Positions 13,064 to 22,048 of a DNA stretch of 29,553 nucleotides are shown here, in pieces. Below the pieces are notes generated by a model. The model did no database searches. It was not told the DNA's origin and was given only the letters and a program-made list of their open reading frames with translations. Position 1 is the first letter of the stretch; every line of letters begins with the position of its first letter. The stretch is from IMG/VR virus record IMGVR_UViG_3300003873_000083, positions 1 through 29,553 of that record; one strand, 5' to 3'. The DNA is from a virus. The position numbers and the translations under genes were made by a program.

Positions 13064-15942
13064 CAAACCGCCAAAAAATTCTAAACTTCTTCAATAATCA
13101 AAATAAATTTGAATCATCTTTTAAAAAAAATTTACCAGAGCTGTACAAATACTTTTCTAGGAGAATGAACCAAATACCAAAATTTAGCGATAGAGTTAAG
13201 ATGTATATGGATAATGATATGTATAAGTTGTACAGATTATCCAAGACATCTAAGAAAAAATTCACTGATTACTTATATCGAATCAAGATACCAATAAGAG
13301 AAGATATCTTAAAAAAATTAAACTTTGAACCCGAACATGGTTTAACGAGATTTGAAACAGTGTATAAAATAAAAAATGGTTATATCCCTAGATGTATAGT
13401 GTGTAGCGAGAAATTAAAATTTCAGCTTTACGAAGATAACAAATCTAAAAAATTCTGCAGTAAAAAGTGTCAAAATCTTTATAACAAAAATAATTTGCAG
13501 ATACTTCTTGAAAAAAATAACTCTTTTTTGATATCTTATAGTTCTAAAAAAAGTACTATAAAATGTAACAAGTGTGGTGTTGAATTTTCACGAGATACTA
13601 GTAACATATCAAGTAAGAAAATGTTTATATGTAACACATGTCTAGGAGCTTACTCTCATGGTCAATTAGAAATAAATGAATTTCTTAACAGCTTAAACAT
13701 AAAAACAGAATTAGAAGTACGTAAGATTATAAAAGGAGTAATTGATATATATTGTCCTGATATAAAACTAGCAGTTGAGTATGACGGTCTTATGTATCAC
13801 AGTTTTGGTAAATCTAAGCATACTGTTTTTAACAATTTCGACAAGATAGACCCTTACATACATTTAAAGAGAAAAATCGATCTAGAAGAAAAAAATATAA
13901 AGTTGATCAGAATAACCGACTATGAATGGATACACTATAAAGATCAAATGAAGAATCTTCTAAATTCGGTGATTAATTCTTATAACGATATACAAGTAGA
14001 CCCCAAATGTGTTAATATAGGGCGAGGTGAAGAATATTTTTTAAAAAAACAAGGCTATAAAATAAAAGAAATAAAAAAACCTAGACCATTTATATTTAAA
14101 CATAACTATGAACATGATAAACAATTAAAGATTATTGAATACAAGGATATTGAGAATAAAGTTAATGATGGTTATAGAGTATATTTTGATTGCGGGTTAG
14201 CAGTAATGTATTATCAACCCCGTGTCGCACCAGAACCAAAACCTAGCTTAAAAGTCAATGTACCAAAACCTAGCTTAAAAGTCAATGTACCAAAACCTAT
14301 CTTAAAAGTCAATGTACCAAAACCTATCTTAAAAGTCAATGTACCAAAACCTATCTTAAAAAGACTCAAAAAATACCCTCAGAATTTCTTCAATTCTTTT
14401 AATAACAGGGTTAAACTAAAAAGATATTATCACAGACTAGTAGCTTGGTACATTCTGAATAAATTTGGAGAAGATACATATAAAGGCATGTACTTCTTTA
14501 TAAAGTACTTATCTAAGCACGTAGATATTAAAAGAGCTATAAATTCTACATTTCCTGAACTAAAACTAAAAATAGAAAAAGAATTCAAAATAAATATAGG
14601 CAATCAATTAAAACACGAATTAATAGATGGTTGCTATATTTGTCCTAATTGTGCTAAACGATTAAAACCAAATTATAAATTTTGTTCTTCTAGTTGTGCT
14701 AACAGTTTTAAGCTTAAAGATCCTGATTATGTGGTAAAAATATCAGAAAGTCTTAAAAATTACTACAATAATACGGACTGCTCAGAAAGGTACAAGAAAA
14801 TATCTAATACTTTGAATGATATGTACAGTAATATGACTCGTGATGAAATACGTAAAAAATGTACTAATAAAACTATAGAATATACTGCATATGATGATTT
14901 TTCTAAAAATTTTAAAGGTTTAAGATTAGATTGTACTAAAGAATTTTTTTACACTAATAAAAATATACCTATTATATGTAAGTGTGGTAATAAATTTACG
15001 AGTTTAAAGAGTACTGCATTCTATCCTTATTGTAAAATATGCAATCCTACTCAAAAACATAAAACTCAAAATATTATAACATCATTTATAAGAGGACATA
15101 TAGAGTCAAATATAGATATAGATAGACGATCAATCATATCACCATTGGAATTAGATATATATGTAAAATCTAAAAAGTTCGCAATAGAGTACGATGGTTT
15201 ATTGTACCATAGCTTTGGAAAATCTAAATATCCTAGATTTAACAATACAGATGAAAATTCTAGGATTCATCTTAAAAAAACTGAATTGTGCGAATCTAAA
15301 GGTATTCAGTTATTTCATATTTTCGAGAACGAATATACGAACCCTATTAAGAGGCGAATTTGGAACTCTATGATACTCTCAAAATTACAAAAGAGTACTA
15401 GAGTATATGCTAGAAAATGTACAGTAAAGGAAATTTCAAGTAAAGAAACTCGAGAATTTTTAGATAAAAACCATCTCCAAGGTTATACAAGCGCTAAGAT
15501 AAATATAGCATTATACTATAACGATGAAATTGTCCAGATTATGACATTTTCTAAACCAAGATTCAATAAAAATTATGAGTACGAACTTATAAGAATGTGT
15601 AATACATTAGAATGTACTGTAGTAGGTGGTGCTAGTAAATTACTAAAGTACTTCGAAAGAACTTACAAACCAAAAAGCTTGATAAGTTATGCTAATAGAA
15701 GATGGAGTACAGATAATGTATATAATGTTCTAGGATTTAAACTAGACCATATTTCAGATCCTAACTATTTTTACTTTAAAGTTAATGAAAATGTACTTTA
15801 TAGCCGGAACAAATTTCAAAAACATATGCTTAAAGATACTTATGATAGTAATTTGTCAGAATCTCAAAATATGTACAATAACAATTACAGAAAAATATTC
15901 GATTGTGGTAATCTAGTATTTACGAAGAACTACAAAATATAA
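13060..15942 (+). CDS. Fused double Hef/Vsr-like homing endonuclease
   Basis: A 960-aa protein with two nuclease units. Unit A: zinc-knuckles CIVC...CSKKC (about 112-138) and CNKC...CNTC (169-194), then a Vsr-like core with GVIDIY and AVEYDGLMYHS (about 227-248). Linker: four and a half copies of a 9-residue repeat KP(S/I)LKVNVP (393-435). Unit B: knuckles CPNC...CSSSC (about 527-548) and CKCG...CKIC (641-664), core PLELDIYV and AIEYDGLLYHS (about 694-717), KTELCESKG, and a C-terminal domain from about 785 (YARKCTVKEI, GGASKLLKYFE, ISYANRRW) closely similar to the Hef at 3643. Unit A lacks that C-terminal domain. The start is GTG at 13060, overlapping the previous TGA. The fusion is probably a tandem endonuclease merger. 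Nuclease assignment is well supported; activity of both sites is not known. Confidence 0.85.
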   Translation: MTNRQKILNFFNNQNKFESSFKKNLPELYKYFSRRMNQIPKFSDRVKMYMDNDMYKLYRLSKTSKKKFTDYLYRIKIPIREDILKKLNFEPEHGLTRFETVYKIKNGYIPRCIVCSEKLKFQLYEDNKSKKFCSKKCQNLYNKNNLQILLEKNNSFLISYSSKKSTIKCNKCGVEFSRDTSNISSKKMFICNTCLGAYSHGQLEINEFLNSLNIKTELEVRKIIKGVIDIYCPDIKLAVEYDGLMYHSFGKSKHTVFNNFDKIDPYIHLKRKIDLEEKNIKLIRITDYEWIHYKDQMKNLLNSVINSYNDIQVDPKCVNIGRGEEYFLKKQGYKIKEIKKPRPFIFKHNYEHDKQLKIIEYKDIENKVNDGYRVYFDCGLAVMYYQPRVAPEPKPSLKVNVPKPSLKVNVPKPILKVNVPKPILKVNVPKPILKRLKKYPQNFFNSFNNRVKLKRYYHRLVAWYILNKFGEDTYKGMYFFIKYLSKHVDIKRAINSTFPELKLKIEKEFKINIGNQLKHELIDGCYICPNCAKRLKPNYKFCSSSCANSFKLKDPDYVVKISESLKNYYNNTDCSERYKKISNTLNDMYSNMTRDEIRKKCTNKTIEYTAYDDFSKNFKGLRLDCTKEFFYTNKNIPIICKCGNKFTSLKSTAFYPYCKICNPTQKHKTQNIITSFIRGHIESNIDIDRRSIISPLELDIYVKSKKFAIEYDGLLYHSFGKSKYPRFNNTDENSRIHLKKTELCESKGIQLFHIFENEYTNPIKRRIWNSMILSKLQKSTRVYARKCTVKEISSKETREFLDKNHLQGYTSAKINIALYYNDEIVQIMTFSKPRFNKNYEYELIRMCNTLECTVVGGASKLLKYFERTYKPKSLISYANRRWSTDNVYNVLGFKLDHISDPNYFYFKVNENVLYSRNKFQKHMLKDTYDSNLSESQNMYNNNYRKIFDCGNLVFTKNYKI
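14236..14363 (+). repeat. 27-nt in-frame tandem repeat in the endonuclease linker
   Basis: Units of CCAAAACCTAGCTTAAAA plus GTCAATGTA at 14236, 14263, 14290 and 14317, with a partial fifth copy at 14344-14363. The first two units carry TAGC (Ser) and the later ones TATC (Ile), showing stepwise duplication. Encoded peptide unit: KP(S/I)LKVNVP. Confidence 0.95.
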
Positions 15943-15945
15943 ATA
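15938..15945 (+). promoter_or_regulatory. T4-type late promoter for gp25
   Basis: Exact TATAAATA 17 nt before the gp25 ATG, overlapping the end of the double endonuclease gene. It is followed by CCTAAAAAGG, as at 5358. Confidence 0.75.
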
Positions 15946-15962
15946 CCTAAAAAGGTTATGAT

Positions 15963-16319
15963 ATGGTAGTCTATAAAGATTATACAGCCCCTAATGCTAT
16001 TGTTACGAACGAACATGCTATAAATAACTCTATACGTAATATAATATTAACTAGAATAAACTCACTACCAGGTAAACCAGATTTTGGAAGTAATGTTATG
16101 TATACATTATTCGAATTAATGGATGGTTCAGGTACAGATGATTATGTAAAAACTTCAATTATTGAAGCTATATTAAAGTGGGAACCAAGAATATCATTAA
16201 TTGACATTATAGTAAAAGAAATACCCGAATATAACAAAATAGTTATAGATATTATATATGAATATAAAATGCAAAGTTCTGATGTACAAGCAAGTACATC
16301 TATAACAGTAAAAATATAA
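15963..16319 (+). CDS. 25: Baseplate wedge subunit (gp25-like)
   Basis: Small baseplate wedge protein that joins the wedge to the start of the sheath (118 aa; T4 gp25 has 132). Typical features of the gp25/lysozyme-like-fold family are visible: NEHAINNSIRNIILTR (helix with the N-x-x-A-I...I-x-N-L/I-L-x-T pattern), PGKPDFGSN (family: P-G-E-R-x-x-x-P-x-F-G-S), a helical ELMD...YVKTSIIEAILKWEPRI matching the I-x-x-x-E-P-R-I signature, then a final beta segment. It is followed closely by gp6, as expected for wedge genes. It is driven by the promoter inside the upstream endonuclease gene. Confidence 0.95.
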   Translation: MVVYKDYTAPNAIVTNEHAINNSIRNIILTRINSLPGKPDFGSNVMYTLFELMDGSGTDDYVKTSIIEAILKWEPRISLIDIIVKEIPEYNKIVIDIIYEYKMQSSDVQASTSITVKI

Positions 16320-16331
16320 AGTGGAGAAGAT

Positions 16332-18386
16332 ATGGGAGATTTAACATCTTGTAATAATTTAAAAGAGACATTACCATTTAGTTTTGATGAAATTTATAAA
16401 ACAATACAACAAAAATTTGCAGATAAGGGGTATGACAGTCCTTATGACGGATCTGATATATCTATGCTTATTACTAGTATGACTTACTTAACTAGTATGT
16501 TAAATGCTAATACCGCTATTAATATAAATGAAAATATTCTTACTTTAGCGCAAAAAAGACCAAATATAATACAAGACGCTAGAATGCTTGGTTATGAATC
16601 ATTTAAAAGAGTTTCTTATATGTATAATATAACTCTAACATTTGATAACGGTAAAGACAAAAACGGTAAACCTGTAAAATATACTATACCAAAATATAGT
16701 ATATTTACAGCAGGTTCTAAAAAATATTATTATATGGGTCAAGATATAGAGGTAGAAAAAAGTACAGGAGATACTCTAGTAATACCGGTAAAAGAAGGTA
16801 TATTATATTCATTTGCTGATTACCCAACTAACTTAAAACAAGTAATTGCAAATCAACAGTACTTGGATATACCATATAAAAATATAGAAAGAGATGGTAT
16901 AGAAGTCTTCGCAACGTATTATACTAGTACAGGTATTTTGACTGTAAAAGAACCCTTTTACAAAAGTACTTCTTTACTATTAGATAAGTCTGATAATTTA
17001 AGTAAAAAATTTATTAGAATAGATAATGATGAAATGGGTACACCTAGAATATATTTTACACTTAGTGGTATTGGCTCACCCATTCCTAAAGGATCTACTA
17101 TAGAGTTTGTAGTTCTTCAAAGTTCAGGACCTGATGGTGAGATGACCGAAACACCTAAAAGTACTATAGAGGGTACCTCTGTTACAAACTACACTCTTAA
17201 AATTAAAGGATCTTTAGAAGAATCAAATATGTCTATAAAAGACAATGCTCCTTTATTATATAACACAGCTTCGAGATGTGTTACAGCTAATGATTATGAA
17301 GTCGTGTGTAAGACACATCCTGCTTGTAAAGAAGCTTTAGTTTTCGGTGGAGAGGATGAGCATCCTCAAAGACTTGGTAATTTATTCTTTTGTCTTACAC
17401 CGAAAAAAGCAATTAGAAGTTTTACAAAAGATTCTGAAAATACCTTATATACTTTAAATAAAGTCGAAGACTTAACTAACAATTATCTACTTCCTACAGA
17501 TTTGATAAGTACAGATGTAAATAGTTTCGGTCATATTCAGAATGCGGGTGTAATAGATATAATAAGAGAGTTGAATCTACCTTCGTTAGAATATAATATA
17601 AGAAATCCTATTTATATACTGATGAACTTTAATATAAAAATTGTTAGATATCCTCTTAATACACCTAAAAAAACTTTAAGAAATAATATTTTTGATATTC
17701 TTAGTAAATATATAGCAACACTAGAAAAACCAGAGACGGAGTTTTTTAAATCTAATGTTATAAAAATTCTTGATGAATATTTAACAAATATCAGTGGTTT
17801 AGAGCTAGATGTAAACTTTCAAGCTATATTGACACTCAAAAATATAACATATGAATATATAGAGGGTTCTTGTGAGAATGTAAATCCTACTACAAACCCG
17901 TACTTACATAATCCTTCATATGAAAGACCCAAAGAACATGCTGTATATATGTATTTTAAACTACCATATGAAGGTATATATGATGTAGATGGTAATATTG
18001 ATATTAGTAAATTACCTACTATATTTTGTAAAGATTTTGAAGATACTGGTAAAGATTTATTTATAGATTTTACATCATATACATCCGATTCTAAGGTGCA
18101 AGATAAAGCGAAAAAACACATTATGTATTATGTAATGAGCGGGTCTAAAGACGATTTAGTAAAAGCTGAAAGAGTCGGAGAATATTATATATATAATGAT
18201 TTAGCACCATATATAAAAATAAAACTATATTTTATATCACCGGATGCTGCTCATAGTCCTAAATTTCACCAGATGAATGTAAATGTTTTAAATTCTCCTA
18301 AATTTTTAGATATAATATATCCTAGCAAAAACTTTAAAACGTTCAGAAATTTAATATTTAAACTAAATAAATTAGAGATCGTGTAA
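16332..18386 (+). CDS. 6: Baseplate wedge subunit (gp6-like)
   Basis: Large wedge protein forming the inner baseplate ring (684 aa; T4 gp6 has 660; related to the J family of contractile tails). Characteristic segments are the N-terminal helical stretch ending in NENILTLAQKRPNIIQDARMLGY (quoted in part; the A-x-x-R-x-x-I...A-x-x-L-G-Y signature), then GYESFKRVSYMYNITLTF, and the central RCVTANDYEVVCKTHPA, which matches the R-x-V-T-x-x-D-Y motif of J-type proteins. The ribosome binding site is GTGGAGAAG. The TAA overlaps the next ATG (TAATG), so translation of the wedge genes is coupled. Confidence 0.93.
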   Translation: MGDLTSCNNLKETLPFSFDEIYKTIQQKFADKGYDSPYDGSDISMLITSMTYLTSMLNANTAININENILTLAQKRPNIIQDARMLGYESFKRVSYMYNITLTFDNGKDKNGKPVKYTIPKYSIFTAGSKKYYYMGQDIEVEKSTGDTLVIPVKEGILYSFADYPTNLKQVIANQQYLDIPYKNIERDGIEVFATYYTSTGILTVKEPFYKSTSLLLDKSDNLSKKFIRIDNDEMGTPRIYFTLSGIGSPIPKGSTIEFVVLQSSGPDGEMTETPKSTIEGTSVTNYTLKIKGSLEESNMSIKDNAPLLYNTASRCVTANDYEVVCKTHPACKEALVFGGEDEHPQRLGNLFFCLTPKKAIRSFTKDSENTLYTLNKVEDLTNNYLLPTDLISTDVNSFGHIQNAGVIDIIRELNLPSLEYNIRNPIYILMNFNIKIVRYPLNTPKKTLRNNIFDILSKYIATLEKPETEFFKSNVIKILDEYLTNISGLELDVNFQAILTLKNITYEYIEGSCENVNPTTNPYLHNPSYERPKEHAVYMYFKLPYEGIYDVDGNIDISKLPTIFCKDFEDTGKDLFIDFTSYTSDSKVQDKAKKHIMYYVMSGSKDDLVKAERVGEYYIYNDLAPYIKIKLYFISPDAAHSPKFHQMNVNVLNSPKFLDIIYPSKNFKTFRNLIFKLNKLEIV

Positions 18387-19873
18387 TGAAGGAAATTGTA
18401 AAAGCTATAACACCACAACATATTTATGATATACCTCTGTTAAAGGATGGTTTAGACATATTCATATCATTCTTGATGGAAAATTCTGACATAACAGAGG
18501 ATATTAAAAAAATATATGATAGCACTAAAAAACCAATTTATGAAGAATGGTTAAAAATATATTTAGAAAATATATACAAAATGTTAAATAAAAGCACTAG
18601 AGATGAAGTACTATATAATAAATTGAGTCGATTATACACTTTAGCTGGTCATAATCCTGATGAAATAGAAGCTGATATGAAGATAAACGTTTTAGATATA
18701 TTATCTAAAGATTATTTGTATACGAATAAAGATTTTAAATCATCAAAAGGTACAGCTAAGGCGATAGAATACATATATAATATTGTATCAAAAGCAGATA
18801 TACAAAAAAAATTTCTAGGAGGTGGTGACTATAATTTTGTATTTAGAGATACTGATCATTTATTTGAATATGAAGTAGAAGGTAATATGATTAAGGAGAT
18901 ATTCGAGTATTATGTAAAGCCACTTACTCACCCAGTTGGTTGGTCTCACGTATATAAGCATATAATGTATTTATCATTTACTGACTATTTTGATATAGAT
19001 TTTACATTTGATGTACGAGCGATAGAAGTGAGATGTATGAATGGTGATAACTTATCACACGACAATTATTTTAAAAATATATCACACGATGGTAAACCGC
19101 TAGTACAGAATAATAATGTAACTTTTATTACAACCGAGTCTGTATCTACTGGATACAATAAAGTATCTATTAGACATACTGTTTACTTTAAATCAGGTGA
19201 GATACTAATATCAAATGAAAACCCTAGAAGTATAACACTATACAATGAAGACGGTACTGTCAAAATAGACTACAATAGTTTGAGTGGGAACTGTGGATTA
19301 TTTTTAGATTATGATACTAAAACTAATACGACAGTTACTGATGAAATAGATTTTGGTTATGAATTTTCACTCGCAAGTACTACCGGTAAACAAAATATAA
19401 TTGGTGCTGGTAACATGTTTGTTGGTGCATTTTTAGTCGGTGATGAGTTAGTAAATAAAAATGTACCGGTAACTTACGATTCAATAACTGGTAATAAAGA
19501 TGGTACAAATTATAGTGATATATATACAATAGGTGGTGACGATGAATGTCCTTTATATTGGGATATGGCTGCATCATTTGATAGTATTATGTATTTCGAT
19601 GGGTGTAAAAGGTTTTTTGATAGACATAAATACGATGGTGTATATTGGGATAAGGGGGAGACATTTGATAATTTTATGTTTGGTGGTTATGAATATACAC
19701 GAGATGAATTAAATCTACTTATGAACAATAATGTAAGCACCAATACTGTAAATTATATAAATAATTTTGATACAGATATTAGATTTAATAATTTCATATG
19801 GGATGATGTAAATCATAATAAGATATTATATGGTTATACTGCAAGAGATGAATTTACAATTGAAACTATATAA
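18386..19873 (+). CDS. Probable baseplate wedge protein (gp7 position)
   Basis: A 495-aa protein overlapping gp6 by one base, in the place where T4 has gene 7. The N-terminal ~180 residues are helical (IPLLKDGLDIFISFLMEN, SKGTAKAIEYIYNIV) and resemble tail protein I-type baseplate components; the segment YYVKPLTHPVGWSHVY at about 172-187 is like the P-x-G/H-x-x-x-x-x-Y end of such proteins. The remainder is beta-rich and Asp/Asn-rich with D-N-F/F-D repeats (FDSIMYFDGCKRFFD, GETFDNFMFGGYEY). Much shorter than T4 gp7 (1032 aa), so the equivalence is by position and fold impression, not clear homology. Confidence 0.6.
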   Translation: MKEIVKAITPQHIYDIPLLKDGLDIFISFLMENSDITEDIKKIYDSTKKPIYEEWLKIYLENIYKMLNKSTRDEVLYNKLSRLYTLAGHNPDEIEADMKINVLDILSKDYLYTNKDFKSSKGTAKAIEYIYNIVSKADIQKKFLGGGDYNFVFRDTDHLFEYEVEGNMIKEIFEYYVKPLTHPVGWSHVYKHIMYLSFTDYFDIDFTFDVRAIEVRCMNGDNLSHDNYFKNISHDGKPLVQNNNVTFITTESVSTGYNKVSIRHTVYFKSGEILISNENPRSITLYNEDGTVKIDYNSLSGNCGLFLDYDTKTNTTVTDEIDFGYEFSLASTTGKQNIIGAGNMFVGAFLVGDELVNKNVPVTYDSITGNKDGTNYSDIYTIGGDDECPLYWDMAASFDSIMYFDGCKRFFDRHKYDGVYWDKGETFDNFMFGGYEYTRDELNLLMNNNVSTNTVNYINNFDTDIRFNNFIWDDVNHNKILYGYTARDEFTIETI

Positions 19874-19876
19874 ATA
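19869..19876 (+). promoter_or_regulatory. T4-type late promoter
   Basis: Exact TATAAATA 17 nt before the ATG at 19894, overlapping the last codons of the wedge gene; AAAAAAGG is the ribosome binding site. Confidence 0.75.
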
Positions 19877-19893
19877 ATAAAAAAGGTAGATTA

Positions 19894-20451
19894 ATGATAG
19901 AAACTTTTATAAAACCTCATGGGTATTTTAAGATAGAAAGTATTAAAGATGGTAAAGTTATAGATACTTTTGAAAAACACAATCTTATAATGGATAAAGC
20001 AAGATCAACATTTGCAAAATTGTTGGCAAATATTAATAATCAACCTGTAATTAATAGAATTGTTCTTGGAAATATGGGGCATGTTGGGTCGGATACTTTA
20101 GCCCCAAAGAAAGCAGCAGACGGTTTTGTATCAGGTAGAACGATGTTATTTTCGGAAGAATTGGGAGCAGAGGGGGTAAATTATAATAGTTTAGATTTTA
20201 CAGTTAGTGGTACTTCAGGTAGTACTGTTATAGCATCAGATGGTGCTTCTACAGTTAAAACAACCGTCAATGGGACCGAAGTAGACTACGTGATAGACAT
20301 TGATAGTAATTCTATGAACGGTTCAGGTATTATGGTCTACACAGAGTGTGCTTTTTATACAGGATCAGACATATTCAGTATGAGAACATTTAAAGGTAAA
20401 GTAAAAGACGATACCGTATCATTAAGAATAACATGGAAGATTTTATTTTGA
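19894..20451 (+). CDS. Virion structural protein (baseplate/tail, unassigned)
   Basis: A 185-aa protein. The N-terminal half (FIKPHGYFKIESIKDGKVI, then HNLIMDKARSTFAKLLAN and NRIVLGNMGH) shows a beta segment followed by a helix and I-x-R-I-x-L-G-x-x-G-H, a pattern I associate with small baseplate or tail-collar proteins of large myophages. The second half is beta-rich and Ser/Thr/Gly-rich (TVSGTSGSTVIASDGASTV), ending LRITWKILF. It starts the adsorption gene block and has its own late promoter. No firm family name. Confidence 0.7.
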   Translation: MIETFIKPHGYFKIESIKDGKVIDTFEKHNLIMDKARSTFAKLLANINNQPVINRIVLGNMGHVGSDTLAPKKAADGFVSGRTMLFSEELGAEGVNYNSLDFTVSGTSGSTVIASDGASTVKTTVNGTEVDYVIDIDSNSMNGSGIMVYTECAFYTGSDIFSMRTFKGKVKDDTVSLRITWKILF

Positions 20452-20474
20452 TAAATATATAACAAGAGATGATA

Positions 20475-20482
20475 TATAAATA
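20475..20482 (+). promoter_or_regulatory. T4-type late promoter
   Basis: Exact TATAAATA in the 67-nt gap, 36 nt before the ATG at 20519; TAGGAG follows as ribosome binding site. Confidence 0.7.
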
Positions 20483-20518
20483 AAATAAACATTATGATTT
20501 TTAAATAGGAGAAAATAA

Positions 20519-21028
20519 ATGACAATAACAACTTACGATGATTTTAAGTCAAATCAAACAATAGCATATGGGTCACCTGCTACATCAGCAAGCGCAAACA
20601 AAGCTCCATTATTTATTAAAAAAGAATTAAATGCTTTAAATAATTATTTTATGATAAAATTAGGAGAGTCACCACTCGATTGGGATTCTAATCATCAATA
20701 TTTTTTAGGAGATTATTGTACCCTTAATGGTGTAATTTATAAAGCACATGTAGATAATATTAATAATGCACCAAATAGCTCTAAATGGGATGTTATAGAT
20801 ATTATTCAAAATTATAGACCCTTTTTTAAGTGGAATTCTTCTACATCATATAAACAATATGATGTGGTAATTGATAATAATAATATATATGAAGCAGAAA
20901 ATGCTAATATAGGAAATCAACCACCATCATCTGATTGGTATTTAATCGGGAAAGTCGGTAATTCACAAGCACATATTCAAAATAATGATTTATCATCCTT
21001 TATTGCCATGTCTATAGCTCTTTCATAA
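20519..21028 (+). CDS. Tail adsorption protein with two carbohydrate-binding-like modules
   Basis: A 169-aa protein. After an N-terminal helical part with LFIKKELNALNNYF it holds two modules of the CBM5/12 (chitin-binding type 3) pattern exactly 50 residues apart: WDSNHQYFLGDYCTLNG...IYKA...W (W55 to W90) and WNSSTSYKQYDVVIDNN...IYEA...W (W105 to W140). The pattern W-x-x-x-x-x-Y-x-x-G/Y-D-x-V...Y-x-A...P...W is what the family shows. Such modules on phage tails probably hold surface glycans. The next gene has a similar N-terminal segment (LRLKKELNNVYN) and one module, suggesting duplication. Confidence 0.8.
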   Translation: MTITTYDDFKSNQTIAYGSPATSASANKAPLFIKKELNALNNYFMIKLGESPLDWDSNHQYFLGDYCTLNGVIYKAHVDNINNAPNSSKWDVIDIIQNYRPFFKWNSSTSYKQYDVVIDNNNIYEAENANIGNQPPSSDWYLIGKVGNSQAHIQNNDLSSFIAMSIALS

Positions 21029-21041
21029 AGAAGATATTACA

Positions 21042-21491
21042 ATGGAATTTAAAACAGTAGATTATACAAATTTTATAGTAGATTATACAGTTAGTAATGG
21101 TGAATTAGCAGACGAGCAAAAACTAAATCAATCATCACTGAGACTGAAAAAAGAATTAAATAATGTTTATAATATTCAACAAATTATAAATAGTAAAAAA
21201 GCTTTAAGTTGGAGAGGTGTAGAGACATATTTACCCGGTGAAATTGTTTATAATATAAGTAATGATAAACATTATAGATCATTAAAAACAAATTATAATG
21301 AACAACCTGATTTAAATAACTCATATTGGGAAGTAATAACAATTGATGATTTATCTGCTAAAATAAATAATTTTGTTGGTTTAAATGATACACCGTCTAG
21401 TTATAACTCGTCAGCGGGTAATATATTAGTTGTTAATAATTTAGAAGATGGTATAGAATTTGTAGATTCTATAGATGACGGGATATATTAG
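21042..21491 (+). CDS. Tail adsorption protein, one carbohydrate-binding-like module plus fibre motif
   Basis: A 149-aa protein. Residues 57-96 form a single CBM5/12-like module (WRGVETYLPGEIVY...HYRS...W). The C-terminal part VGLNDTPSSYNSSAGNILVV followed by EDGIEFVDS matches a short motif (L-x-D-T-P-x-S-Y...L-x-V-N...G-L-E-F-V) often found at the start of fibre repeats. It shares the helical segment before the module with the preceding gene. No strong ribosome binding site: AAAGAAG precedes the ATG. Confidence 0.75.
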   Translation: MEFKTVDYTNFIVDYTVSNGELADEQKLNQSSLRLKKELNNVYNIQQIINSKKALSWRGVETYLPGEIVYNISNDKHYRSLKTNYNEQPDLNNSYWEVITIDDLSAKINNFVGLNDTPSSYNSSAGNILVVNNLEDGIEFVDSIDDGIY

Positions 21492-21500
21492 GAGAAAATT

Positions 21501-21980
21501 ATGGCAACTACAGGAATAATACAAAGAAGAGGGTTCAAATCAAGTCTAATTGCCAACCCACCACTTACAGGTGAAATAGTTTATGCGCTTGATACTGAAG
21601 AATTTGGTACTATAAAAAATGGTGTTTTAATATGGCGAAAATTTGAATCATCTATAATTTCTGTTAATGGTAAAACAGGTGTTGTAAATTTAAACAAAGC
21701 AGATATAGGTTTAAATAATGTTGATAATACATCTGATTTGAATAAACCTGTAAGTAATGCAGTTAAAGCTTTAATAAAAGATAAATCAAAGCAAGTAGAT
21801 TGGAATGAAACAAATACCCAAAATCTTAGTTATATTAAGAATAAACCAAAAAATATCACAACTCAAGGTAATTTATTTAATGGGTCTAATCAATTAGTTA
21901 AATTAGATGATAAAGGTAAATTACCAAATATAGATGGTACTAAATTATACTTAGGTATTATCAACGGTGGAACTTTTTAA
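21501..21980 (+). CDS. Tail fibre-type protein
   Basis: A 159-aa protein. The central segment VNGKTGVVNLNKADIGLNNV and the following DNTSDLNKPVSNAVK form the widespread phage fibre repeat (V-N-G-x-x-G-x-V-x-L-x-x-x-D-I-G-L-x-N-V-D-N-T-S-D-x-x-K-P-V-S). The N-terminus (IQRRGFKSSLIANPPLTGEIVYAL) resembles the head of fibre proteins that attach to the baseplate. Its end (DDKGKLPNIDGTKLYLG) is similar to the LDTNGLIPNKQLP linker of the next protein. AGGAG ribosome binding site nine bases upstream. Confidence 0.8.
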   Translation: MATTGIIQRRGFKSSLIANPPLTGEIVYALDTEEFGTIKNGVLIWRKFESSIISVNGKTGVVNLNKADIGLNNVDNTSDLNKPVSNAVKALIKDKSKQVDWNETNTQNLSYIKNKPKNITTQGNLFNGSNQLVKLDDKGKLPNIDGTKLYLGIINGGTF

Positions 21981-22048
21981 ATAAAAATATTTAATTTAAT
22001 ATAAAAGTCTAAATTTTTATAAGAGCATTTATCTTAAAGGAGAAATAA

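Noticed and set aside
14236-14363. CRISPR-like array
   Set aside because: The 27-nt units are directly adjacent with no spacers and lie in frame in a protein; it is a coding tandem repeat.
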